From Canibacter zhoujuaniae (lineage in GTDB: Bacteria > Actinomycetota > Actinomycetes > Actinomycetales > Microbacteriaceae), in the NCBI RefSeq assembly GCF_011752005.1, contig NZ_JAAIJZ010000001.1:186001-250000 (forward strand): a DNA stretch of 64,000 bases. Reading direction: 5' to 3'. The number at the start of each line of letters is the position of its first letter. The stretch's first letter is position 1. Below are positions 34,493 to 41,413 of this stretch, piece after piece. Both the position numbers and the translations under genes were made by a program. The notes below the pieces were generated by a model. That model was not told the origin of the DNA, made no database searches, and saw nothing but the letters and a program-made list of their open reading frames with translations.

Positions 34493-34882
34493 TCACGCTA
34501 AGTTCTCCTGAAAAAGTTTCTGTAGTTTCTTGAGTCGTTTGTTCACTGCAGGTTGGGAAATGTCGATCTGCAGTGCGATCTCTGTTTGTCCGTAGTTTTG
34601 GAGACGACCAATGACGATAGCCTGGTCGATAGGATCGAGGGATGTCAGGAAGCCCTTGAGAAGAAGATTGGTATCCCAATCCTCTGGGGTGGAGTGAGTG
34701 GCATCGGAGGGTATGGTGTCGATGATAGAAAGTTCCTCATTGTCATCTCGTGCGTTTTCTGAGCGGTAGGTGGTATGCCTCAGATTTTGTTTGGTCGACC
34801 TGCTGGACTTCTTGTTCCTAAGAGCTGCTGCAGCAGCAGACTCTGCCTTCGTTGAGCTTTGCTTGTGATTGTGCTTTCTCAT
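34493..34882 (-). CDS. Sigma-70 region 4-like HTH regulator
   Basis: 129 residues. The C-terminal third (LTSLDPIDQAIVIGRLQNYG followed by QTEIALQIDISQPAVNKRLKKL) is a sigma-70 region 4 helix-turn-helix, the part that contacts the -35 element. No region 2 is present; the N-terminal half is Lys/Arg/Ser-rich and probably disordered. Such region-4-only proteins occur as phage-type or bacteriocin-cluster activators. Start at ATG 34882 with AGAGGT 8 nt upstream; two in-frame starts lie just before it. It heads a minus-strand series with the KilAC and DUF1906 genes and diverges from the NBR1-Ig gene. Confidence 0.65.
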   Translation of the reverse strand: MRKHNHKQSSTKAESAAAAALRNKKSSRSTKQNLRHTTYRSENARDDNEELSIIDTIPSDATHSTPEDWDTNLLLKGFLTSLDPIDQAIVIGRLQNYGQTEIALQIDISQPAVNKRLKKLQKLFQENLA

Positions 34883-34971
34883 AATCATCACCTCTAATCA
34901 AAAATCCTTAGATTCAATTCCGGTTATGAGGCGTTAGTGCCAGGTAGCGTGAGACAATTAGGGTGAGCCGA

Positions 34972-34981
34972 GTAGCGCTAC
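34972..34981. promoter_or_regulatory. 10-bp palindrome in the divergent sigma-like/NBR1-Ig promoter region
   Basis: GTAGCGCTAC is a perfect palindrome midway in the 217-bp gap between the two divergent defence/lysis gene series. A related half-site, GGTAGCG, lies about 25 bp to the left. It is a candidate shared operator, perhaps for the HTH proteins on either side. Confidence 0.3.
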
Positions 34982-35099
34982 GACCTGAGACTTTCCTCAT
35001 ATATTTAAGTTACGAAGCGAAAGATGGAAGCGATCGGGCCGGAAAACAGCAAAAGATGGAATTCGTGGCAGGATTCGTGGAACTGAAGAAAGAGACGCC

Positions 35100-35939
35100 T
35101 TGACTAGCTACTTCAAATTGCTCTGCGACGCCTTCTACATCAAATCAGTACACAAGAGCAAACCTAAGTTCCTCAATGAACTACTTAAAGCGGCAGGGAA
35201 CGCTTTTGGTGTTACAGACAAGAGCCACGCGACGAAGATTTACAACGGGAACAAACCATTTACTGAATCAATCAGAGAAGGCTTCAATAACTCCGAAGTG
35301 AACTGCTCGGGCATCGCAAATTTTTTCGAAGACATCTTTGTCAAGTACAAGCAAGATTTGATGCTTGTGGACTTGGCTCGATCGGCAGGAATCGAAATAG
35401 CTGACGAAATTGAAGCTTCATACTTCTTTCAAGCATGTGCAGCATTGGTGAATGCTGAGATATTCAATCCTCACCATGGAATCTCACTGACTAGTTGGTA
35501 TCAACGCGCTACCGAAAGCAAGAATTTGGGAGAAGCGCTGATGCGTAAACCGCTAGCAGCTGGAGACTCCTTACTTGTTTCGCGTCCGCCAGCACTACAA
35601 CAATATTTGTTGTCTCACTGGGAAACTTTTGAGCACCAATGGACAATTCAAAACAAAGGTAGCGTTATCTGGCTAGACCGTTATCTAGTCTGTGAAAATT
35701 CGGGCAGTGAGAAGCATTTCCGACTTTCTTCTCCAGAGTGCATTCCAATTGGTCGAACAGCACCCAATGAATTTGCGAGACTATCTGCCACATTCCAGAC
35801 TCGTGGCCACGACGGTACTGGGGTGAGTCGCTGGCGTATGGTGGACGCCAATGGAAATGATTGTTTTTCAAATCATCAATCCGATTTTGATGTGCAAGTA
35901 ACCGTTTCCTTTGACCACACCAAGAGGAATGGAGGTTAG
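35100..35939 (+). CDS. Protein with C-terminal NBR1-Ig-like domain, head of defence operon
   Basis: 279 residues. The first 130 are helical (KFLNELLKAAGNAFGV, KIYNGNKPFTESI, FFQACAALVNAEIF) and may include a DNA-binding or sensor fold that I cannot name. Residues about 170-270 look like the Ig-like domain first described in eukaryotic NBR1: HQWTIQNKGSVIWLDRYLVCE, then FQTRGHDGTGVSRWRMVDANGND, matching the W...N.G...W start and WR..D..G end. The TTG start is the only initiation codon in this frame near a purine-rich site (GAAAGAGA). The gene ends 2 bp before the HTH gene's ATG, so it belongs to the Mod/Res/Ham operon. Function unknown; a regulator or infection sensor is a guess. Confidence 0.65.
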   Translation: MTSYFKLLCDAFYIKSVHKSKPKFLNELLKAAGNAFGVTDKSHATKIYNGNKPFTESIREGFNNSEVNCSGIANFFEDIFVKYKQDLMLVDLARSAGIEIADEIEASYFFQACAALVNAEIFNPHHGISLTSWYQRATESKNLGEALMRKPLAAGDSLLVSRPPALQQYLLSHWETFEHQWTIQNKGSVIWLDRYLVCENSGSEKHFRLSSPECIPIGRTAPNEFARLSATFQTRGHDGTGVSRWRMVDANGNDCFSNHQSDFDVQVTVSFDHTKRNGG

Positions 35940-35963
35940 AGATGAGTTCAACACTTAAAGTGG

Positions 35964-36146
35964 GTGACGATGAAAGACGTACAAGAACATATGGGCGTAA
36001 CACGAGAAACCATTACTCAATGGATAAATAACAAAAATATGCCCGCCTACAAGGTTGGCCACTCCTGGAAATTCAAACTTTCAGAAGTTGACGACTGGGG
36101 TCGCTCAAACGGAGCAGCAGACGAAAAATATTCATCAGAAAACTAA
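35964..36146 (+). CDS. Excisionase-type HTH protein, apparently frameshifted at its 5' end
   Basis: 60 residues from GTG 35964 (or 54 from ATG 35970... MKDVQEHMGVTRETITQW). This is a MerR/excisionase-family helix-turn-helix: DVQEHMGVTRETI, NKNMPAYKVGHSWKF, SEVDDW. Family members usually have 8-10 residues before this (for example M..LLTV.DV). Such a start exists at ATG 35942 (MSSTLKV), behind a strong GGAGG (35931-35935), but in another frame; deleting one G from the GGG at 35962-35964 would join them. So the gene is either broken at its start, translated from a weak internal start, or recoded. It ends 12 bp before mod. Confidence 0.6.
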   Translation: MTMKDVQEHMGVTRETITQWINNKNMPAYKVGHSWKFKLSEVDDWGRSNGAADEKYSSEN

Positions 36147-36158
36147 GCGAGGTAGGAC

Positions 36159-37811
36159 ATGCCAGAACTAACTTGGGTCGGTAAGGACAAAGTTATAACC
36201 CACCATCTTGACGTGCCCTTCCGCGTTTTGAACCGCCAGTATTCCTTCGACGAGACCGGCAAGCATGAGGCAGACAACGGCTCTGAGAACATGGTCATCC
36301 ACGGTGACAACCTCGAAGCACTCAAAGCTTTGTTGCCGCGTTTCGAAGGAAAGGTTGACTGTATTTATATCGACCCCCCGTATAACACTGGTAACGAGGG
36401 TTGGATCTATAACGACAATGTAAATGACCCAAGGATTAAGAAGTGGCTGGGCGAGGTCGTTGGGAAAGAAAGTGAAGATCTTTCCCGGCATGATAAGTGG
36501 CTTTGCATGATGTACCCACGTCTGCGTCTGCTGCAGCGCCTGCTCTCACCACGCGGAGTAATTTTTATTTCGATTGACGACAACGAAGTAAATAACCTCC
36601 GGCTCATTTGTGATGAAATCTTTGGAGCCTCTAACCACATCGGATGTGTCAGTGTGGGCAACAATCAAAAGGGTCGTTCCGATGCCAAGTACTTTGCAAC
36701 TGCACATGAATATTTGCTCGTTTACAGGAAAACAAATCTCTTGGAACTAGGCGGATTTGAACCGGGAGAACACATCACTTCACGCTATCGAAGGTCTGAT
36801 AAAGATGGGCGGATGTGGCGAGAGATCGATCTTCGAAAAACTGGAAACAACAGTCGCCGTGAGGATCGTCCCAACATGTTTTTCCCAATCTATTGGGACG
36901 AAGAATCGCAATCAATTTCTTTAGAAAAAGTGCCGGGTGCAATTGAAATCTTTCCTATGATCTCGCCGGAAGAAGAAGGGCGTTGGCGTTGGGGTTCCGA
37001 CTCAGTACTCCAAAAGAAAGGTCAACTCTTTGCGCGATACATGCCAGCAAAGAAGCAATGGTCGGTATTTGAAAAGGATTACCTAGACTCGAGAGCTGCT
37101 GTAACCCCGACTACGTTATGGCTTGACAAGGCTGTCAATTCGGAGCGAGGTAGTGAAGTATTGGCGGACATATTCGGGAAGCGAGGGGTCTTTGAATACC
37201 CCAAACCAGTGGGCTATCTTGAGATGATTTTCAAGCTTCTCGTTCCTGAAAATGCAGTTATCCTAGATAGCTTTGCAGGTACCGGAACTACAGCACATGC
37301 TGTCTTGAACCTTAACAATCGTGATGGCCAGAACCGAAAGTTTATTCTGATCGAGCTCGGCGATCATGCTCGGGATATCACCTCAAAACGTGTTCAAAAG
37401 GTCATTCAAGGATACGGTAGCGGTAAAAAGAAGTGTGACGGTACGGGTGGAACATTCTCTTATTTCGAATTGGGAGAACCACTTCTTATCGACTCAAACT
37501 TGAACCCCTCCATACCGTTAGAAAAGATACGAGAATACATTTGGTTCTTAGAAACCAGCGAGGGTTTGGTCGACTATCGACATACCACGTTCTCAGATTA
37601 CTTAGGTACGGCTAACGGAACTAGTTACATCTTTGCCTACGACCCCGATAGAGCCACTGTGCTCGACCGTGAATATCTCAGCCGTATCCCAGCTGAATGC
37701 GGTGCGACCTCGTACGTTATTTACGCGGATACCTGCTTGCTGTCTGAGCAAGAACTTCGAGCAATGAATATTACCTTTAAGAAGATTCCGCGAGACATCA
37801 CCCGTCTCTAA
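36159..37811 (+). CDS. mod: Type III-like DNA adenine methyltransferase (Mod)
   Basis: 550-residue N6-adenine methyltransferase of the beta class, as in type III Mod. The catalytic motif IDPPYNTGNEG (71-81) precedes a variable target-recognition region (about 160-340), then the SAM motif LDSFAGTGTTAHAVL (about 366-380). The last 130 residues form a small domain seen in Mod subunits. ATG with GAGGTAGG upstream. The res gene begins 18 bp downstream (37830). It both modifies host DNA and gives site specificity to Res. Sequence specificity cannot be predicted from the protein. Confidence 0.9.
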   Translation: MPELTWVGKDKVITHHLDVPFRVLNRQYSFDETGKHEADNGSENMVIHGDNLEALKALLPRFEGKVDCIYIDPPYNTGNEGWIYNDNVNDPRIKKWLGEVVGKESEDLSRHDKWLCMMYPRLRLLQRLLSPRGVIFISIDDNEVNNLRLICDEIFGASNHIGCVSVGNNQKGRSDAKYFATAHEYLLVYRKTNLLELGGFEPGEHITSRYRRSDKDGRMWREIDLRKTGNNSRREDRPNMFFPIYWDEESQSISLEKVPGAIEIFPMISPEEEGRWRWGSDSVLQKKGQLFARYMPAKKQWSVFEKDYLDSRAAVTPTTLWLDKAVNSERGSEVLADIFGKRGVFEYPKPVGYLEMIFKLLVPENAVILDSFAGTGTTAHAVLNLNNRDGQNRKFILIELGDHARDITSKRVQKVIQGYGSGKKKCDGTGGTFSYFELGEPLLIDSNLNPSIPLEKIREYIWFLETSEGLVDYRHTTFSDYLGTANGTSYIFAYDPDRATVLDREYLSRIPAECGATSYVIYADTCLLSEQELRAMNITFKKIPRDITRL

Positions 37812-37829
37812 CCATTGGAGCAAAGACTT

Positions 37830-40481
37830 ATGGAGCTGAAGAAATATCAAAAGCGGGTGATAGCAGATCTTGCTGACTACCTCACCCAGCTGGTAGAACA
37901 ACCTACTCTCACCGATGCATTCGCAAAGCATTGGGAGTCTCGTCAGATAACCGTGGGTCAAAATGGCGTTTCTGGTTATCAAAATGCCATCGATGGTGTG
38001 CCCCACGTCTGCTATAAGATACCAACAGGCGGCGGCAAAACTTTTCTCGCCTGCGCATCAATCAAGCCCATCTTCCAGACTCTCCCATCTACGCGCAAAC
38101 AAGCGGTGGTTTGGCTTGTTCCTTCAGACTCAATTCTTACGCAGACCCTTGGTGCCCTGAAGAATCCTTCACACCCGTACCGTCAAAAGCTCAATGCTGA
38201 TTTCGCTGGGAGAGTCGAGGTCTACTCGAAGGAAGAACTGCTGGCAGGACAGAATTTCAGCTCTTCGACTGTAGCTGAGCAACTGTCAGTAATGGTGCTT
38301 TCGTATGATTCTTTCCGCACTCGCAGTAAGGACGGTCGCAAGGCCTATCAGGCAAACGGCAATCTAGCCTCATTTGCTACAGTGTTCGGTGCACCTGAAC
38401 AGCCCATTGAGAATGCCGATGAAACGGCATTGTTTCAGGTTATTAATCAGCTGAACCCCGTGGTGATTGTGGATGAGTCTCATCACGCAACCAGTACCTT
38501 AAGTCATGAAATGTTGGTTAACTTCAATCCAGCTTTCATTCTGGATTTGACAGCAACCCCGAAGAAACAAGCAAACGTTATTTCATATGTTGATGCGCTT
38601 GCTCTGAAAAGCGAGAACATGGTCAAGCTTCCTGTGATCGCGTATAACCGTTCAAGCCAAACTGAAGTAATCACTGACGCTATCGATCTGCGTAACTCGC
38701 TCGAAGCTGCCGCTGAGCAGCAACGCGCAATCAGTGGTCGGTACATCCGACCTATCGTACTACTGCAGGCTCAACCAAAGATCGACGAAGACTCAACTTC
38801 ATTCGAGAAGTTACGCGAAAAGCTAGTCAGGATTGGCATCCCTGAGGAACAGATTGCTATCAAGACAGCGAATATCAATGAGCTCAAAGGCGTAGACCTG
38901 ATGAGCGAAGACTGCCCAATTCGCTTCATTATTACCGTCAACGCTTTGAAGGAAGGGTGGGACTGCCCGTTTGCTTATGTGCTTGCGTCCTTGGCTAATA
39001 AGACCAGCCAAACCGACGTAGAGCAAATTCTAGGTCGAGTACTGCGTCAACCTCACGCCGTGAAACTGCGTAATCCGCTGTTGAACATGAGCTATGTGCT
39101 GACCTCCTCGAATGACTTCAACGCAACTCTTAAACAAATCATCTCGGGTCTCAATAGTGCAGGTTTCTCGAAACGAGATTTCCGAGCAACAGACCAGGTA
39201 GAAATTGATTACTCCCAAAACCAACAGCCGACCCCACCCCAGCCAGAACTGCCGACCTCTGAAGTGTTATCAACTCCTAATGAAGTGGAGGAGTTCCTAG
39301 ATTTCGATGAACACCAGGTCGCAGAAGACCTGGAGAAACGTCAGCAAACTGAAACGGTTGACGATGCCCCGGTCTCAGAAGGTCTTGCCACCATGCTGGA
39401 ACAAGCACAGCAGCAGGGCACCTCTTACGAGCACAAAGCTGAAGAAGCCACCAGCATGGGAGATAGCTACGTCCCGGCAGACCTGGAGAACGCTGTGGAA
39501 ACCTATCGAGTAAATATCGAGTTCGATGATGACATTCAATCTCTACGGTTGCCGCAATTCGTTATCAAGGCACCGGCTTCTGCCTTGTTCGCAACAGGTG
39601 AGGGAGACTTCGATTTACTTAGACATGAAGCGCTCGCAGCAGACTTCATCTTGCTCAACAAAGATATCGAGTTAGATCTCACTGCAGCAGATGAACAAAT
39701 GTACCGCGTAGATGTCAACAGCAATTCTGATATTCCCAAGGCATTCCGTGTGAGTGCGACTGACCAACGCATTATGCGTGAGCACTTTTCCAAACTCAGC
39801 ATAGAAAGTCAAAAACGTGAGGCAGCTGATGCGATCTACGAACGTTTGAAACCAATCAACGCAATCAACGACTCAGACCTTCGTCAATACATCCATCGAG
39901 TAGTTGAGGCCTTCGGCGCTGAAGAACTCCTGACCTATCAGGAACATCCAAATGCGGTGGCTGAGAAACTCAAGCAGAAAATCCATGGGTTGCTTCAAGA
40001 ACATAAGTTCAAGAAGTTTTACGCGGACATTGAGACTCGCCGTGTTGATGTGCACGATTCTTTCTCCTTGCCTGCCGTAATTCAGCCAATTCATTCAACT
40101 TCGCTCATTGGTGGCTCCCTCTATGAAGCTGAAGATCGTATGAACAAGGATGAGATGGACTTTGCGGGACGGTTCTCCAGTTTGGAAAACGTCCGTTGGT
40201 GGCACCGCAACATCGAACGCAAGGGCTTCTGCATAAACGGGCCGCTCAATCACTACCCGGACTTCATCCTCATGACGCAGAGCGGCACCGTCGTCATCGT
40301 CGAGCCTAAGGGCGAACAGCTCAAGAATGACGATTCACGTCGAAAGCTCACTCTTGGTCGCAAGTGGGCTGATATGGCAGGCAGTAAGTACCGCTATTTC
40401 ATGGTCTTCCAAGACGGGGTTACTCCTCTCGAAGGTGCCTACACTATGTCTGAATTCTTGCGAATCCTCGAACAACTTTAG
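37830..40481 (+). CDS. res: Type III-like restriction endonuclease subunit (Res)
   Basis: 883-residue SF2 helicase-nuclease. Walker A KIPTGGGKTF (about 63-72), DESHHA (about 215), DLTATPKK, LKEGWDCPFAY and QILGRVLRQP complete the translocase. The C-terminal nuclease has YPDFILMTQSGTVVIVEPKG, a PD-(D/E)xK motif with Glu-x-Lys. The family normally runs 900-1000 residues. I prefer ATG 37830 because TTGGAG (37815-37820) then serves as its binding site; the TTG itself is an alternative start 15 bp earlier. With Mod it forms a type III-like system; the gene is 18 bp upstream of hamA. Confidence 0.88.
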   Translation: MELKKYQKRVIADLADYLTQLVEQPTLTDAFAKHWESRQITVGQNGVSGYQNAIDGVPHVCYKIPTGGGKTFLACASIKPIFQTLPSTRKQAVVWLVPSDSILTQTLGALKNPSHPYRQKLNADFAGRVEVYSKEELLAGQNFSSSTVAEQLSVMVLSYDSFRTRSKDGRKAYQANGNLASFATVFGAPEQPIENADETALFQVINQLNPVVIVDESHHATSTLSHEMLVNFNPAFILDLTATPKKQANVISYVDALALKSENMVKLPVIAYNRSSQTEVITDAIDLRNSLEAAAEQQRAISGRYIRPIVLLQAQPKIDEDSTSFEKLREKLVRIGIPEEQIAIKTANINELKGVDLMSEDCPIRFIITVNALKEGWDCPFAYVLASLANKTSQTDVEQILGRVLRQPHAVKLRNPLLNMSYVLTSSNDFNATLKQIISGLNSAGFSKRDFRATDQVEIDYSQNQQPTPPQPELPTSEVLSTPNEVEEFLDFDEHQVAEDLEKRQQTETVDDAPVSEGLATMLEQAQQQGTSYEHKAEEATSMGDSYVPADLENAVETYRVNIEFDDDIQSLRLPQFVIKAPASALFATGEGDFDLLRHEALAADFILLNKDIELDLTAADEQMYRVDVNSNSDIPKAFRVSATDQRIMREHFSKLSIESQKREAADAIYERLKPINAINDSDLRQYIHRVVEAFGAEELLTYQEHPNAVAEKLKQKIHGLLQEHKFKKFYADIETRRVDVHDSFSLPAVIQPIHSTSLIGGSLYEAEDRMNKDEMDFAGRFSSLENVRWWHRNIERKGFCINGPLNHYPDFILMTQSGTVVIVEPKGEQLKNDDSRRKLTLGRKWADMAGSKYRYFMVFQDGVTPLEGAYTMSEFLRILEQL

Positions 40482-40499
40482 AAAAGGACTCTCGATTCT

Positions 40500-41411
40500 A
40501 TGAACACAGCTCTCCCGTCCACTCTGGCCAATATCGACCTTGCCTCGGTATTCACAGAAGTAACTCTTGATGAGCAACTTGGGCTCAACGATGATGGCTC
40601 AGGGCTGCGCTTATTTCATCTACAGGTTCGCAACAACAAATTCGACTACTCGGGTCTCGAAAACTTGCTTATGAACAGGCTCGGAGAGTTTGTGCTCTCA
40701 CGAGCTCAGATCGCCCAGTACAAGTTAGAAGGGAACGAAAACTCTATAGTGCATCGAGCTTCCAGGTTTCTTAGGCAACCTGAGAACCAGGAGCTCAAGG
40801 AGGCCGCGCTCGGTAATTTCATGTTGCACGCGTTCTTGGAACTGGCATTAGGTGCGCCAAAATTGCTGAGCAAGGTAGAAATCGCTGAAGTCTCAGGAAC
40901 CCGAAAGGTCCTCAGTGATGCGGTGCATCTGCTCGACAAATCCGAGGGATCAAGGCTTCGAGCCAACCTTATTTTTGGTGCTTCAAACGTAGTTGGAGAC
41001 TTTGGCGATGCTGTGGAATTAGCCCTAGACCGTGCTTCTGCTATGGCGGCAAATGAGGATGCTGAGTGCAAGCTGGTAGATCAGAACATCCTCCAGCAAC
41101 GGTTCGATACAGAAACAATCAAATATCTTTCGAACCTCTTGTTGCCAACTGAAGCTAACGACGCTAGCTATGACATCGGCTTCGGCTTGTTTCTGGCTTA
41201 TGACCTTGGCCTTGATCCCATGCGTTATCAGCGGGATGAATTTACACAGATTATGGAGAACAAGCTCAAACTAGATCTCCGTGCACATATCGATCAGATC
41301 CGGAATGAGATTAATAGGCGTCGCCTGGGAATCTATCCGTTCTATATTTACACGCTTCCGATGAATAATGCAGTGTCCGATCGTCTCACTATTACCGAGG
41401 CGGTGCTATAA
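40500..41411 (+). CDS. hamA: HamA, DUF1837 nuclease of the Hachiman defence system
   Basis: 303 residues matching DUF1837/HamA. The central region LGNFMLHAFLELALGAPKLLSKVEI (split: LGNFMLHAFLELALG about 105-119, APKLLSKVEI 120-129), SDAVHLL (about 140-146) and FGASNVVGDFGDAVELAL carries the Glu, Asp and Lys residues of a PD-(D/E)xK-type effector. In studied Hachiman systems HamA is held by HamB and acts on DNA when the helicase senses damaged or phage DNA. ATG with AAAAGGA upstream. HamB starts 3 bp after its stop. The gene is intact and of normal length. Confidence 0.9.
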   Translation: MNTALPSTLANIDLASVFTEVTLDEQLGLNDDGSGLRLFHLQVRNNKFDYSGLENLLMNRLGEFVLSRAQIAQYKLEGNENSIVHRASRFLRQPENQELKEAALGNFMLHAFLELALGAPKLLSKVEIAEVSGTRKVLSDAVHLLDKSEGSRLRANLIFGASNVVGDFGDAVELALDRASAMAANEDAECKLVDQNILQQRFDTETIKYLSNLLLPTEANDASYDIGFGLFLAYDLGLDPMRYQRDEFTQIMENKLKLDLRAHIDQIRNEINRRRLGIYPFYIYTLPMNNAVSDRLTITEAVL

Positions 41412-41413
41412 CC

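Noticed and set aside
34383..34679. N-terminal extension of the KilAC gene to 34679
   Set aside because: It overlaps the sigma-like gene in another frame, and ATG 34382 has a clear AAGGAG site.
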